Below, in pieces: positions 26,000-36,412 of a stretch of DNA of 58,974 bases (position 1 is the stretch's first letter; every line of letters starts with the position of its first letter). The position numbers and the translations under genes were made by a program. The stretch comes from a candidate division NC10 bacterium CSP1-5. Lineage in GTDB: Bacteria > Methylomirabilota > Methylomirabilia > Methylomirabilales > CSP1-5. The stretch is taken from the NCBI GenBank assembly GCA_001443495.1, contig LDXR01000008.1, positions 1-58,974 of the forward strand, written 5' to 3'. The notes under the pieces were generated by a model, which saw only the letters and a list, made by a program, of their open reading frames with translations, was not told the DNA's origin and did no database searches.

Positions 26000-26030
26000 A
26001 AAGCCCTCATCAGATCCGATGGGGGCTTTT
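26000..26030 (+). terminator. Terminator hairpin within the ileS leader
   Basis: AAAGCCCTCATC (26000-26011) pairs over its full length, with one G-T pair, to GATGGGGGCTTT (26018-26029), followed by a T. A smaller hairpin, GTGAC/GTCAC, precedes it at 25986-25999. It stands between the promoter and the ileS start, so it may attenuate ileS or simply end upstream transcription. Confidence 0.65.
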
Positions 26031-26044
26031 GTCTCGGAGGCGCG

Positions 26045-28819
26045 GTGGATTACAAAGCGACTCTCAACCTCCCGAAGACGACGTTTCCCATGAAGGCGGA
26101 CCTGACCGGGCGGGAACCGGAGATGCTCCGCTCTTGGGAGGAGGGGAGGATCTATCAGAAGCTCCGGGAGCTTCGGGCCGGGCGCGAGATGTGGATCCTG
26201 CACGATGGCCCCCCCTATGCGAACGGGCACATCCACATCGGCCACGCCCTGAACAAAATTCTCAAGGACTTTGTCGTTAAGTCGCGGTCCATGATGGGCT
26301 ATAACGCGGTCTTCGTTCCCGGCTGGGATTGCCACGGCCTGCCCATCGAGCACCAGGTGGACAAGGAGCTCGGAGAGGGGAAGAGGACGGTCGGAGTGGT
26401 GGAAAAGCGACGCCTCTGCCGAGAGTACGCCGCCCGCTTTATCGACGTGCAGCGGGAGGAGTTCCGGCGACTCGGGGTGTTGGGAGACTGGGAGCATCCC
26501 TACACCACTATGGACCATCGCTACGAGGCGGTGATCCTGCGGGAACTGGCCAAGTTCGTCGGCGCGGGGAGCATCTACCGAGGACTCAAGCCAGTTCACT
26601 GGTGCGCCACCTGCCGGACGGCCCTCGCCGAGGCGGAGGTGGAGTATGAAGACCATCGCTCCCCCTCGATCTATGTGAAATTCCCGGTCAAGGATGCTAA
26701 AGGAAAGTTTGCCATTGATCCAAGTCAGGGCACCCACTTTGTGATCTGGACTACGACGCCTTGGACTCTCCCTGCCAACCAGGCGATTGCCCTTCACCCG
26801 CGTCTGTCCTACCGCCTCGTAAAGACGCCAGCAGGGGACCTCATCCTCGCCCAAGAGTTGATAGACGCCTGTATGAAGGTGTTCAACTACGGAAAAGGCG
26901 ATTACCAAGTGACACGAGGTGCGTGGGCTGGCGCCGAGCTAGAGGGGGTAATCTGTCAGCATCCTTGGATGGAGCGGGAAGTCCCCGTGGTGCTGGGAGA
27001 ATACGTGCACACTGAGCAGGGGACGGGGTGCGTCCATACTGCCCCGGGCCACGGGACAGAGGACTACGAAACCGGTCTCCGGTACGGCCTCAAGGTCGAG
27101 AATCCCGTGGACGATGAAGGCCGATTTCTTCCCACCCTCCCCCTCTTCGGAGGTATGAGGGTTTGGGATGCGAACCCCAAGATTGTTGCTGAGCTTCGGC
27201 GTCGGGGGAACTTGCTGGCTGAGGGGATCGTCGACCACACCTACCCCCACTGCTGGCGGTGCAAAAATCCGACTATCTTTCGTGCCACCGAGCAGTGGTT
27301 CATCTCGATGGAAAAGAACGGCCTCCGCCAGCGGGGACTGGAGGAGATCCGAAAGGTGAAATGGATCCCTCCTTGGGGCGAGGAGCGGATCTACAACATG
27401 ATCCTCACCCGCCCGGATTGGGTCATCTCACGGCAGCGGGCATGGGGGGTGCCGATTGCCGTCTTTTACTGCCAGGCGTGTCAGTATGTGCTGGCGGAGC
27501 AACATCTCATGGAACGGGTGGCGGATCTCATGGAACGCGAAGGGGCGGATGTCTGGTTCCTGAAGAGCCCCCAGGAGCTGCTTCCGCCCGGCACCCGCTG
27601 TCCCCACTGCGGGGGTACGCAGTTTTCCAAGGAGGACGACATCCTGGACGTCTGGTTCGATTCCGGGGTCAGTCAGGCCGCCGTGCTAGAGACGCGGCCG
27701 GACCAGCACTGGCCGGCAGAGATGTATCTCGAGGGGAGCGATCAGCACCGGGGCTGGTTCCACAGCTCGCTCCTGGCGGCGGTCGGGACCAGGGGTCGGG
27801 CTCCCTATAAAGAGGTCCTGACGCACGGGTTCGTGGTCGATGGGGAAGGGCGCAAGATGTCCAAGTCGCTGGGGAACGTCATCGCCCCTCAAGAGGTCAT
27901 GTCCAGTTACGGCGCCGAGATCCTGCGCCTCTGGGTGGCGGCGGAGGATTACCGGGATGATGTCCGTCTCTCCACCGAAATTCTCACCCGTTTGGTCGAA
28001 GGCTATCGCCGGATCCGGAACACCTGCCGCTATCTCCTGGGCAATCTCTACGACTTTGATCCTCGGCAGCATCTGGTCCCACGGGAGGCCCTCTTGGAGA
28101 TCGACCGGTTCATCCTACACCGGCTCCAGAAGGTGGCGGGGCGGCTCCTCCGGGCCTACGAGAAGTACGAATTCCATATCCTCTTCCACGCCCTCCACAA
28201 CTTCTGCGCCGTGGATCTCTCTGCCTTTTACCTCGACGTCTTGAAGGACCGGGTCTACACCTCGGCCGCCACCTCCCCAGAGCGGCGCGCAGCGCAAACC
28301 GCCATGTTCCTTCTCCTTGAGGGCATCACGCGGCTGATGGCTCCAGTCCTCTCCTTTACCGCCGACGAGGTCTGGAGCTACCTCCCGCGGCGTGGAGGTG
28401 AGGCAGGGAGTGTGCATCTCGCTGAATTCCCCCAGGTGGACGAGACGGTCCTCGATGAGGCTTTGGGCGAGCGGTGGGAGCGACTCATGGGGGTGCGCGA
28501 CGAAGTGTTGAAGGTGCTGGAGGCGGCGAGACAACGCAAATTGATCGGGAATGCCCTTGAGGCCAAAGTGGAGATTCTGGCGGGTCATGCATTGCTGCCC
28601 TTCCTCCGCGGCTACGCGAAGGATCTGCCGACTATCTTCATTGTCTCCGCGGTGGACCTCAAACCGGCGCCCGCGGGTAGCCCCGAACTGTCCGTCGTGG
28701 TCCATCGGGCTCCAGGGAAAAAGTGCGAACGCTGCTGGGTGTACCGGGAGAGTGTCGGCCAGTCTGCGGAGTATCCGACCGTCTGCGACCGCTGTGTCGC
28801 CGTCCTGAAGGGTTCATAG
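26045..28819 (+). CDS. ileS: Isoleucyl-tRNA synthetase
   Basis: 924 residues, class I synthetase. HIGH-type motif in [21 protein letters not shown] loop in [10 protein letters not shown], editing domain in the middle ([17 protein letters not shown]) and the C-terminal zinc site CERCWVYRE...CDRC. Charges tRNA-Ile in the cytoplasm. GTG start after GGAGG. The ileS-lspA-rluD order is common in bacteria. Confidence 0.98.
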   Translation: MDYKATLNLPKTTFPMKADLTGREPEMLRSWEEGRIYQKLRELRAGREMWILHDGPPYANGHIHIGHALNKILKDFVVKSRSMMGYNAVFVPGWDCHGLPIEHQVDKELGEGKRTVGVVEKRRLCREYAARFIDVQREEFRRLGVLGDWEHPYTTMDHRYEAVILRELAKFVGAGSIYRGLKPVHWCATCRTALAEAEVEYEDHRSPSIYVKFPVKDAKGKFAIDPSQGTHFVIWTTTPWTLPANQAIALHPRLSYRLVKTPAGDLILAQELIDACMKVFNYGKGDYQVTRGAWAGAELEGVICQHPWMEREVPVVLGEYVHTEQGTGCVHTAPGHGTEDYETGLRYGLKVENPVDDEGRFLPTLPLFGGMRVWDANPKIVAELRRRGNLLAEGIVDHTYPHCWRCKNPTIFRATEQWFISMEKNGLRQRGLEEIRKVKWIPPWGEERIYNMILTRPDWVISRQRAWGVPIAVFYCQACQYVLAEQHLMERVADLMEREGADVWFLKSPQELLPPGTRCPHCGGTQFSKEDDILDVWFDSGVSQAAVLETRPDQHWPAEMYLEGSDQHRGWFHSSLLAAVGTRGRAPYKEVLTHGFVVDGEGRKMSKSLGNVIAPQEVMSSYGAEILRLWVAAEDYRDDVRLSTEILTRLVEGYRRIRNTCRYLLGNLYDFDPRQHLVPREALLEIDRFILHRLQKVAGRLLRAYEKYEFHILFHALHNFCAVDLSAFYLDVLKDRVYTSAATSPERRAAQTAMFLLLEGITRLMAPVLSFTADEVWSYLPRRGGEAGSVHLAEFPQVDETVLDEALGERWERLMGVRDEVLKVLEAARQRKLIGNALEAKVEILAGHALLPFLRGYAKDLPTIFIVSAVDLKPAPAGSPELSVVVHRAPGKKCERCWVYRESVGQSAEYPTVCDRCVAVLKGS

Positions 28820-28906
28820 TTGATGGTTCAGGGTTCATGGAACCGCTCGAACCCCGGCGTATTTGGCGAGGACCCTCTTTCAAGCCTCAACCGTGAACTA
28901 TGAACC
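28811..28906. repeat. Self-complementary GTTCATG-type heptad repeat
   Basis: The bases around the ileS stop (28811-28832) are complementary to 28885-28906 with three mismatches over 22 positions. Each arm consists of 7-base units such as GTTCATG and GTTCACG. The right arm runs up to the lspA start codon at 28914, so the fold could hide lspA's ribosome-binding region. Confidence 0.65.
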
Positions 28907-28913
28907 GTGAACC

Positions 28914-29390
28914 ATGAACAGCGTGTCCTTCTATGTCATCACCCTCACCATTACCCTTCTCGACCAGATCTCCAAGTTCTATGTCCAGGGGACGCTTCGA
29001 TTAGGGCAAGTCGTTCCTGTCATCTCGTCTTTCTTCAACCTCACCTACGTCTTGAATCCCGGCGCCGCCTTCGGCTTTCTGTCCGGCGCCCCTGCCGCCC
29101 TTCGGCAACCCCTGTTCACGGCCATCTCCATCTTCGCGGTTCTCTTCATCATCTATTACCGGGCCCGGCACCGCCAGATGCGTCTCCTCCCTTCGGTCGG
29201 CCTCGCCTGCATCCTCGGCGGGGCCGTGGGGAATCTGATCGATCGCCTGCGTCTCGGCATGGTAGTGGACTTCTTGGATTTCTATTACGGGGCGTATCAC
29301 TGGCCCGCCTTCAATGTCGCAGACTCCGCCATCACGATCGGTGTCGCTCTGATGATCTTTGAGATCCTGACTGAACGGGAGAAGGGATGA
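28914..29390 (+). CDS. lspA: Lipoprotein signal peptidase (signal peptidase II)
   Basis: 158 residues, four membrane segments. Catalytic Asp motifs GNLIDRLRLGMVVDFLDFYY and WPAFNVADSAITIG. LDQISKFYVQGTL near the N-terminus is typical. It removes signal peptides of lipoproteins in the inner membrane; several lipoproteins are encoded in this window. The ATG at 28914 lies directly after the repeat arm. Confidence 0.96.
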   Translation: MNSVSFYVITLTITLLDQISKFYVQGTLRLGQVVPVISSFFNLTYVLNPGAAFGFLSGAPAALRQPLFTAISIFAVLFIIYYRARHRQMRLLPSVGLACILGGAVGNLIDRLRLGMVVDFLDFYYGAYHWPAFNVADSAITIGVALMIFEILTEREKG

Positions 29391-29393
29391 CCT

Positions 29394-30335
29394 GTGGCGG
29401 AGACGCGGACGTATGAGGTCTCCGCCCGAGAGGCCGGGCTTCGTCTCGACCAATTCCTGGTGCAGTCGAGCGGCCTCTCCCGGGCCGCAGTTCAGCGCCT
29501 GATCCGTCAGGAGCGGGTGCGGATCAGCGGCGAACCCCGAAAGGCCAGCTATCGCATCCGCGCTCGCGACCGCGTCACCGTCACCGTACCGCCTCCCGAG
29601 CCACCCGGGATTGAACCGGAGGCGATCCCCCTCGATCTCCTGTACGAGGACCAGGATCTCCTGGTGGTCAATAAGCCATCCGGGATCGTGGTCCATCCTG
29701 GGGCCGGGCGTCGGCGGGGGACGCTCGTCAATGCCCTGCTCCACCACACTGCCGGGCTCAGCGTTGTCGGCGGAGTCGAGCGACCGGGGATTGTGCACCG
29801 GCTCGACCGGGAGACCTCCGGATGTCTGGTGGTGGCCAAGACGGACCTGGCGCATCAGCATCTCAGCCGCCAGTTTGAGGCTCGCCAGGTCAAGAAGACC
29901 TACCTGGCCCTGGTCCACGGTTCGGTCAAGGCGACAGAGGGGAGAATCACCCTGCCGGTCGGGCGGGATCAGCGGAAGCGGAAGCGGATGGGGGTGCGCA
30001 CCCGCAAGGGGCGCGAGACCGAGACGATCTTTCGGGTCCTTCGGTCGTCTCCGGATTGCAGTCTGGTGGAGGTGATGCCGACCACAGGCCGCACACATCA
30101 GATCCGGGTTCACCTGGCGGCGATGGGCCATCCCGTGGTCGGGGATAAGCTCTACGGCGGGCGGCGCGAGCGCAAATCGCGGTGGAAGGCAGGGCGCCAC
30201 CTCCTCCACGCCTGGAAGCTCGTGTTCACCCATCCCCGCACGGGCGCGCCGGTGCAAAGCACTGCGCCTCTTCCGCACGACTTCGGGAAGATCCTCGAGG
30301 AAGTGGGCCTTGAAATCTCGTCCGTCCGGAGGTAG
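29394..30335 (+). CDS. rluD: RluA/RluD family 23S rRNA pseudouridine synthase
   Basis: 313 residues. N-terminal S4 RNA-binding domain (RLDQFLVQSSGLSRAAVQRLIRQERV), then the catalytic domain with the Asp motif HRLDRETSGCLVVAKT, LAHQHLSRQFEARQVKKTYLALVHG and TGRTHQIRVHLAAMGHPVVGDKLYG. Converts uridines to pseudouridine in rRNA. Gene symbol is by best match to the RluD type with S4 domain. GTG start, 3 bases after lspA. Confidence 0.88.
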   Translation: MAETRTYEVSAREAGLRLDQFLVQSSGLSRAAVQRLIRQERVRISGEPRKASYRIRARDRVTVTVPPPEPPGIEPEAIPLDLLYEDQDLLVVNKPSGIVVHPGAGRRRGTLVNALLHHTAGLSVVGGVERPGIVHRLDRETSGCLVVAKTDLAHQHLSRQFEARQVKKTYLALVHGSVKATEGRITLPVGRDQRKRKRMGVRTRKGRETETIFRVLRSSPDCSLVEVMPTTGRTHQIRVHLAAMGHPVVGDKLYGGRRERKSRWKAGRHLLHAWKLVFTHPRTGAPVQSTAPLPHDFGKILEEVGLEISSVRR

Positions 30336-30367
30336 ATTTATCCCGGCCACCCCTAAAGGGGAACACG

Positions 30368-31444
30368 ATGGTTCTCAAGGCTGAGGATCTCAAGGTCCTC
30401 CCGTTAGCCCAGATTCTGGACCGGCAGACCCGGGAGGGGGAGCTGTATGAGCGCCTCCCGGAGAAGGCGTTGCGATGTTACGCGTGCGGTCATCGGTGCC
30501 TCATCCGGGATGGCCGTCGGGGCATCTGCAAGGTCCGGTTCAATAGGGACGGGACGCTGTACGTCCCCTGGGGCTATGTCGCTGCGCTCCAGTGCGATCC
30601 GACCGAGAAGAAGCCCTTCTACCATATGCTCCCCGGGTCGCATACCCTCACCTTTGGGATGCTCGGCTGCGACTATCACTGCCCGTATTGCCAGAACTGG
30701 CTGACCTCGCAGGCCCTGCGGGATCCGGCGGCCGGAGCGAGGCCCGAATCGGTGAGCCCGAAGGGGCTCGTCGACCTCGCGCTGCGCTCTGGGGCGCGGC
30801 TCGTGGGGAGTTCGTATAATGAGCCGCTCATCACCGCCGAATGGGCGGTCGCGATCTTCCAAGAGGCCAAGACGGCGGGACTCAAGACCTGCTTCATCAG
30901 CAATGGCAACGGGACCGAGCAGGTCCTCACCTATCTCAGGCCCTGGTGTGACGGGTACAAGATCGACCTCAAGTCAATGTCGCAGAAGAATTATCGCTAT
31001 CTCGGTGGGGTGCTGGAGCACGTCCTTGAGACTGTCCAAATGGTGCACGCGGTGGGGTTCTGGCTCGAGGTGGTGACCCTCATCGTCCCCGGGTGGAACG
31101 ACTCGGATGAGGAGCTCACACAGGCCGCGGAGTTTTTGGTCTCGATCTCTCCCGACATCCCCTGGCACGTCACCGCCTTCCACAAGGACTACAAGATGAC
31201 CGATCCGGACCACACCCGTCCCGAGACCTTGCTTCGGGCCGCTCGGATCGGCCAGTCAGCCGGGCTCCGGTACGTCTATGCCGGCAACCTCCCCGGCCGG
31301 GTGGGGAAGTACGAGAACACCTACTGTCCGACGTGCAAGGACCCCCTCATTGCCCGCTTCGGATTCCTCGTCACTGCGAACCGGCTCACCCCCGACGGGA
31401 GCTGCCCCTCCTGCCACACTCCGATTCCCGGCATTTGGAGTTAG
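30368..31444 (+). CDS. amrS: AmmeMemoRadiSam system radical SAM enzyme
   Basis: 358 residues. An N-terminal cysteine region (RCYACGHRCLIRDGRRGICKVR) and the radical SAM cluster motif in FGMLGCDYHCPYCQNW, then SYNEPLITAEW, YKIDLKSM, and a C-terminal Cys pair region (YCPTCKDPLIARFG, CPSCHTPI). This matches AmrS of the AmmeMemoRadiSam system, whose AMMECR1 and Memo partners are not in the window. Function is poorly known, probably a modification reaction. Confidence 0.88.
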   Translation: MVLKAEDLKVLPLAQILDRQTREGELYERLPEKALRCYACGHRCLIRDGRRGICKVRFNRDGTLYVPWGYVAALQCDPTEKKPFYHMLPGSHTLTFGMLGCDYHCPYCQNWLTSQALRDPAAGARPESVSPKGLVDLALRSGARLVGSSYNEPLITAEWAVAIFQEAKTAGLKTCFISNGNGTEQVLTYLRPWCDGYKIDLKSMSQKNYRYLGGVLEHVLETVQMVHAVGFWLEVVTLIVPGWNDSDEELTQAAEFLVSISPDIPWHVTAFHKDYKMTDPDHTRPETLLRAARIGQSAGLRYVYAGNLPGRVGKYENTYCPTCKDPLIARFGFLVTANRLTPDGSCPSCHTPIPGIWS

Positions 31445-31667
31445 CGGAAACGCGTCAAGAAAAGGGGACATTCTAGATTCTTACTTCAAGCCAGGCCGGT
31501 CTGGTGTACGGTGGGCTCATGTTGCGCTGTGCAGTGTTTGTCTTGTGGGAGGTCCGGGAGGATTTGCCTATCCGATGAAAAATACGGTAACATTGCCGTC
31601 GAATTCCCAGGCAGCCGGCGTGATGTCCTGACCCGGATGGGGAGTTATACGGAACAGCCTACTCATA
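31445..31667. other. Non-coding stretch before the cassette
   Basis: No gene seen. AAAAGGGGACATTCTA at 31461-31476 resembles ends of REP-type elements. The segment directly left of the GTTAGGC core (31630-31667) shows no attC arms, so the cassette's left neighbour is not another attC. Confidence 0.4.
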
Positions 31668-33083
31668 GTTAGGCGGCGCGACGCGACGTTTGCCTGACCG
31701 AAGGGCGCGGCAACAGGAGCTGGTGCCCAACCGGATTGACCGATCGGGCTGGTGAGAGGCAACAGGCATGAGCGATCACGACACCGCGACTCGGACAGGG
31801 CGGATCGTCGTCCACCTCGTGCACGGCACCTGGGCGGAGAACGCACCGTGGACGCAGCCGGGCTCGTTCTTCCGGGAGCGTCTCCAACGCAGACTGTGGG
31901 AGCTTGAGATCGGTACGGAGATCGAGTTCACCGCGCCTCAGTGGGGCGGTCAGAACCGACAGTCAGTCCGTCTGGCCGGAGTGGAGAAAGTGCGCGACGA
32001 GGTGCGCAAGAAAGCCTCCGAGGGAGGAGTTCGCATTTGCCAACTGCTCGTCGGACACAGCCACGGCGGCAGCGTCTGTTTCCTGGCCTGCAAGGACGGG
32101 GAAAGGAGCATCGCCAGCGAGGTGGACGGCGTCGTGTGCCTCTCCACGCCATTCCTGGTCTTTCGTCGCGCGCCCTACCTGCGGTGGATGTCCCATGCCT
32201 GCTGCGTGGCCTGGTTGATGGTCGCGATGATCGCCGCGAGGGTCCTCCTCGTCGACAACGCTCTGAAGGCGGCACTCCTCTCCCTTCCGGTTCTCATCGC
32301 GTACGCCGCGTTCCGGGCATGGGCTTCGCGGTACGGATACAGCGAGCCGGAGGTCATCACCGTGCCGAAATCTTTGCCGGTCCCGACTCTTCTGATCCGG
32401 TGTCCGGGGGACGAGGCGTCCGGAGTTCTCGGGGCATCGCTGGTCGTTGAGCGCGTCATGGTGTTGTTGACCGCGAAGGTCGCCTCGGTTTGGGAATGGA
32501 TGAACCGCCACCGACTTGTATACCTCCTCTTCGCTGTCCTGCTGGGCCTCACGGTCTCCGCGGCCATGTTCGCGAGCATGGCGCTGAGCGGATCGCTGGA
32601 GGCGCTGAAATGGCCGGCGATCGTCCTGGCGGCTCTATTTGCCCTGGTGCTGGTCGTCCCCCTGCTGCTGGGTTTCCCATCCCGGAGCCTGCTGTACTGG
32701 TTCTCGTATGGATCCGACGTGGCCACGAGAGGAGTCTTCCTCGACGTCAGCGCGGAGTCGACACCCCCTGGCGCCTGGCTGGTCCACACGATCTTCCCGC
32801 GACGGTTCGAGTCCGGCCTGCCCGGCTTGGCGCACAGCGAGCCGTACGACAACGAGGAGGCGATCGACATCGTTGCGCGGTGGGTGGGCAAGTTGGTCGA
32901 ACGGACTGGCGCGCGGGTCGGACGCGAGCAGCACGATCACTAGGTTGGCGCCGCTTAACCAGCGCTCGAAGCTGACGGGCCCGGCCAAATAGGGATGAAT
33001 GCCATTTGTGCACCAGCCAGATCGTAGAGCGAGTCAGTCACGGTTGCGCCAGCGGCGCCAGGCCCGCAGCTTAAGCGCGATCC
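31668..33083 (+). mobile_element. Integron-type gene cassette
   Basis: Begins at the core GTTAGGC (31668-31674), contains one gene (31768-32943) and ends at the R' cleavage point of a well-formed attC (core GTTAGGC at 33084-33090). Both boundary cores are identical in sequence, as expected after integrase-mediated insertion. No attI or integrase gene is nearby, so insertion into a secondary site, or loss of the platform, is inferred. Confidence 0.65.
31768..32943 (+). CDS. Cassette-borne alpha/beta hydrolase with membrane segments (391 aa)
   Basis: IVVHLVHGTWAENAPW holds the oxyanion HG motif, and LLVGHSHGGSVCFLA is a textbook nucleophile elbow (GxSxG, Ser). After the first half of the fold come four or five hydrophobic segments (CVAWLMVAMIAARVLLV, LLSLPVLIAYAAFRAW, VYLLFAVLLGLTVSAAMFASMAL, WPAIVLAALFALVLVVPLLLG), then a tail with VSAESTPPGAWLVHTIFP and a possible catalytic His in that region. 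A membrane-bound esterase or lipase is likely. Start ATG at 31768 follows GAGAGGCAACAGGC. Its role in the host is unknown; defence is only a speculation from cassette context. Confidence 0.75.
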   Translation: MSDHDTATRTGRIVVHLVHGTWAENAPWTQPGSFFRERLQRRLWELEIGTEIEFTAPQWGGQNRQSVRLAGVEKVRDEVRKKASEGGVRICQLLVGHSHGGSVCFLACKDGERSIASEVDGVVCLSTPFLVFRRAPYLRWMSHACCVAWLMVAMIAARVLLVDNALKAALLSLPVLIAYAAFRAWASRYGYSEPEVITVPKSLPVPTLLIRCPGDEASGVLGASLVVERVMVLLTAKVASVWEWMNRHRLVYLLFAVLLGLTVSAAMFASMALSGSLEALKWPAIVLAALFALVLVVPLLLGFPSRSLLYWFSYGSDVATRGVFLDVSAESTPPGAWLVHTIFPRRFESGLPGLAHSEPYDNEEAIDIVARWVGKLVERTGARVGREQHDH

Positions 33084-33090
33084 GTTAGGC
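32953..33090 (+). other. Integron attC site (138 bases)
   Basis: R'' core GCTTAAC (32953-32959) fits RYYYAAC, and R' core GTTAGGC (33084-33090) fits GTTRRRY. The inner arms GCGCTCGAAGCTGACGGGCC and GGCCCGCAGCTTAAGCGC pair almost throughout, with the unpaired single bases that orient integrase binding. Length is within the known attC range. It begins 10 bases after the hydrolase stop codon. Confidence 0.82.
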
Positions 33091-33179
33091 CATCGAGGCG
33101 AGCGGCTGCGACGGCAAGTCGAGCCCGGATGCGGGGCCGGTTGTCGCGGCCAAAACGAACGCGAGTGGTGGAGGTGCCC

Positions 33180-33695
33180 ATGATCACGCGTCATTTGAAG
33201 TGGTTGGTCGGCGGGCTGTTCACGGCCGTACTTGCTGGGTTGCTCCTAGTGCAGCCTGCCGCCCGCGCCCAGGGCAAGGACAAGCTCGACCTAGACACGA
33301 TTCCAAAGAAGGTGATGGCTACCCTGAAGGCCAAGTTCCCCAAGGCCGAGATCCACCAGTGGATCAAGGCGACAGACGGCGACATCGTCGTCTACGACAT
33401 CGAGTTCAAGCAGGAGGGCCGGAAGTTCGAGGCGGACATCAAGGAGGACGGCACGATCCACAACTGGGAGAAAGACGTTGCGGTCAAGGATCTGCCCGAT
33501 GCCGTCAAGAAGGCCGTGGAAAAGAAGTACCCCAAGTCCACTCTCAGGGAGATCATGGAGATCACTGCTGTGAAGAATGGGAAGGATGAACTGGAAGGAT
33601 ACGAAATCGTTCTAGAAACCGCTGACAAGAAGGAATTCGAAGTCACGGTAGCGCCAGATGGCAAGATCCTGGAAGACTCCGGGGGCAAGAATTAA
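33180..33695 (+). CDS. Exported PepSY-like protein (171 aa)
   Basis: Signal peptide (HLKWLVGGLFTAVLAGLLLVQPAARAQG), then two similar units: IPKKVMATLKAKFPKAEIHQWIKA...YDIEFKQEGRKFEADIKEDG and LPDAVKKAVEKKYPKSTLREIME...YEIVLETADKKEFEVTVAPDG. This is the two-lobe pattern of PepSY-like (DUF2874-type) periplasmic proteins. Possibly an inhibitor or binding protein. ATG at 33180 after GGAGGTGCCC. It lies 89 bases after the attC, and may or may not belong to a further cassette. Confidence 0.78.
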   Translation: MITRHLKWLVGGLFTAVLAGLLLVQPAARAQGKDKLDLDTIPKKVMATLKAKFPKAEIHQWIKATDGDIVVYDIEFKQEGRKFEADIKEDGTIHNWEKDVAVKDLPDAVKKAVEKKYPKSTLREIMEITAVKNGKDELEGYEIVLETADKKEFEVTVAPDGKILEDSGGKN

Positions 33696-33785
33696 TGTCG
33701 GCCTAGCCCCTCGGAGTGTTTTGCCGGTTGCACTTCTGTCCCCTCTGGACTTTCTGTACTGTTGTACCTTCCGCACTGACTTGAT

Positions 33786-35786
33786 TTAGGTTTCGATAAT
33801 GCCGAGCATGCGGCGTTCGAGATCGCGGATCTGGTCGCGAAGCTCGGCGGCCCGCTCAAACTCCAGCCGCTTGGCCGCTTGCCTCATCTGCTTTTCCAAC
33901 GTTGCGACGAGGGCAGGGATCTCTTCCCGAGGGACGTACTTCATCCGCTCCTCCTCGGGCAGGGCGGGCACCGTGTAGTAGTCCCGCTCGTAGATCGAGG
34001 CGAGGACATCGGTGATCTGCTTCTTGATGGTCTCTGGGGTGATGCCGTGTTTTTCATTGTACGCCACCTGGAGGGCCCGCCGCCGGCTCGTCTCCTCTAG
34101 CGCCCCCTTCATGGAGCGGGTGGTGACATCGGCGTAGAGGATCGCCTTGCCTTCCACATGGCGCGCGGCCCGACCCATGGTCTGGATGAGGGATCCCGAC
34201 GACCGCAGGAACCCTTCCTTGTCGGCATCGAGGATGGCGACGAGAGAGACCTCGGGAATGTCGAGCCCCTCCCGGAGGAGGTTGATCCCGACGAGGGTAT
34301 CGAACTTGCCCAGGCGGAGGTTGCGGATGATCTCATTGCGTTCGAGGGTGTCGATATCCGAGTGGAGGTAGCGGACCCGGATGCCGTGCTCGGCGAGATA
34401 GTCGGTGAGCTCCTCGGCCATCCGCTTCGTGAGGGTGGTGACGAGGACCCGCTGGTGGTTCGTGGCGCGAATCCGAATCTCATGCATGAGGTCATCGATC
34501 TGGCCCCGGGTGGGCCGGACCTCGATCGCGGGGTCGATGAGCCCCGTGGGCCGGATGATCTGTTCCGCGACGAGGCCGCGGGTTTTCTGGATTTCATAGG
34601 GGCCGGGCGTGGCCGAGACGTAGATCGCCTGGTGCACGCACCGCTCGAACTCGGCGAACGTGAGCGGGCGGTTATCGAGGGCGGAGGGGAGGCGGAACCC
34701 GTACTCGACCAGGGTTTCCTTGCGCGACCGATCTCCCCGATACATGCCGTGCAGTTGGGGGATCGTCTGGTGTGACTCGTCGATAATGACCAGGGCATCC
34801 TTCGGGAGGTAGTCCATGAGGGTCGGTGGGGGCTCTCCGGCCGTCCGCCCCGTGAGATGGCGGGAGTAGTTTTCGATGCCCTTGCAGGTTCCGATCTCGC
34901 GCATCATCTCGAGGTCAAAGAGAGTCCGCTGTCGCAGGCGCTGGGCCTCCAGGAGCTTTCCCGCCTTCTCGAGCCAGGGGGCCCGCTCTTCGAGTTCCTC
35001 CTCGATGGCTTCGAGGGCCCGCTGTCGCCGCTCTTCGGGCGTCACATAATGATTGGCGGGGTAGATCGGGGCCCGGTGGAGTATCTGGAGCTTTGCCCCG
35101 GTCAACGGGTCGATCTCCCATAGACCCGCCACCTCATCCCCCCACAGTTCCACGCGGACAGCGGTATCTGCGTAGGCGGGGAAGACCTCCACCACATCTC
35201 CCCGGACGCGGAAGGTCCCCCGGTGAAAATCGTAGTCGTTCCGCTGGTACTGGATCTCGACGAGCTTCCGGAGCATCTCCTCGCGTTGGCACCATCCCCC
35301 CTGTTCCAGGAACACCATCATGCCGTAATAGGCCTCGGGAGAGCCCAGCCCGTAGATACATGAGACCGACGCGATGATGATCACGTCCCGCCGCTCGAGC
35401 AGGGAGCGGGTGGCCGAATGGCGCAGCTTGTCGATGTGCTTGTTGATCATGGCGTCCTTTTCGATATAGGTGTCGGAGTGGGGGATGTAGGCCTCCGGCT
35501 GGTAATAGTCGTAGTAGCTGACAAAATACTCGACGGCATGATCGGGGAAGAAGGTCTTGAACTCGTTGTAGAGCTGGGCGGCCAGCGTCTTGTTATGGGC
35601 GATGATCAGGGTCGGCCGTTCGCTCGCGGCGATGACGTTGGCCATGGTAAAGGTCTTGCCCGACCCGGTCACGCCCAGGAGGACCTGGTGCCGCTGCCCC
35701 TTGGCAATCCCCTCCGTGAGCTGCTCGATGGCTCGCGGCTGGTCCCCTTTCGGTTCGAAGTCAAAGTGGAGCTTGAAGAGCGACAT
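33786..35786 (-). CDS. uvrB: Excinuclease ABC subunit B
   Basis: 666 residues. Walker [16 protein letters not shown], the beta-hairpin region [21 protein letters not shown], helicase motifs DESHQT and [31 protein letters not shown] and QTMGRAARH, and the C-terminal UVR motif for UvrC binding. It verifies DNA damage in nucleotide excision repair. ATG at 35786 after AGGGGGGAAC; the frame to 35876 extends too far. Confidence 0.97.
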   Translation of the reverse strand: MSLFKLHFDFEPKGDQPRAIEQLTEGIAKGQRHQVLLGVTGSGKTFTMANVIAASERPTLIIAHNKTLAAQLYNEFKTFFPDHAVEYFVSYYDYYQPEAYIPHSDTYIEKDAMINKHIDKLRHSATRSLLERRDVIIIASVSCIYGLGSPEAYYGMMVFLEQGGWCQREEMLRKLVEIQYQRNDYDFHRGTFRVRGDVVEVFPAYADTAVRVELWGDEVAGLWEIDPLTGAKLQILHRAPIYPANHYVTPEERRQRALEAIEEELEERAPWLEKAGKLLEAQRLRQRTLFDLEMMREIGTCKGIENYSRHLTGRTAGEPPPTLMDYLPKDALVIIDESHQTIPQLHGMYRGDRSRKETLVEYGFRLPSALDNRPLTFAEFERCVHQAIYVSATPGPYEIQKTRGLVAEQIIRPTGLIDPAIEVRPTRGQIDDLMHEIRIRATNHQRVLVTTLTKRMAEELTDYLAEHGIRVRYLHSDIDTLERNEIIRNLRLGKFDTLVGINLLREGLDIPEVSLVAILDADKEGFLRSSGSLIQTMGRAARHVEGKAILYADVTTRSMKGALEETSRRRALQVAYNEKHGITPETIKKQITDVLASIYERDYYTVPALPEEERMKYVPREEIPALVATLEKQMRQAAKRLEFERAAELRDQIRDLERRMLGIIET

Positions 35787-35947
35787 GTTCCCCCCTGGCT
35801 TGCGGTCGTGCGTCTCCCTCAAGAGATTATCGCTGAAAGGGGGAAGTGACACAAGAAGGCGTGTCCCCGGCGTCACGAAGGATTCGTCGCCTGGGACAAC
35901 GCTAAAGGCCTGGCACCCCTGGTGTGCCTCGAGGCGCGGGGCGGATG

Positions 35948-36412
35948 CTATCCCTCTTCTTTCGGGGGGGCCGCCGGCCCCTCGGGTGCGGCGGAAGGGG
36001 TGCCCTCACCGGGAGAGGTTTCCTTTGGGGCTGCGGGACGCTGCCCTCGCGCCTCGGGCATGGTGATCATAGCGGCAGGGGTCAGATCGTGGACCCGACG
36101 CCTCCACTCGTTGTACGGTTCGCTGGGGTTCCAGCTGGGAGAAAGAGAGATGCGCAGGATCTGGCCCGGCTGGATCACGCTCGGGTTCTGGATCCCATCG
36201 CGATTCGTGTGCAGGATTTCGACCCACTGACGGGCGTCCCCGTAGTAATAGGCCGCCAAGAGGTGCAGGTTATCGTTCGACTGGACCTGGTGCAGGGCCT
36301 CGATCGGGGTCGCCGCCTCGGACGGGGTGCCCGCCGGTGCCTGAGCGTGCAGGGGGGTGACGACGACGAGGATCAGAAAAATGGTGAGGGGGATCGGCCA
36401 TCGCCATTGCAT
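35948..36412 (-). CDS. Exported LysM domain protein (154 aa)
   Basis: Signal peptide ([21 protein letters not shown]), one LysM domain ([49 protein letters not shown], shown here in the family order) and a Pro/Ala-rich tail. It likely binds peptidoglycan. Its start overlaps the end of the HNH gene by 40 bases, so translation is coupled. Confidence 0.85.
   Translation of the reverse strand: MQWRWPIPLTIFLILVVVTPLHAQAPAGTPSEAATPIEALHQVQSNDNLHLLAAYYYGDARQWVEILHTNRDGIQNPSVIQPGQILRISLSPSWNPSEPYNEWRRRVHDLTPAAMITMPEARGQRPAAPKETSPGEGTPSAAPEGPAAPPKEEG

Noticed and set aside
29001-30350. 449-codon minus-strand frame opposite lspA and rluD
   Set aside because: Shadow frame without recognisable domain.
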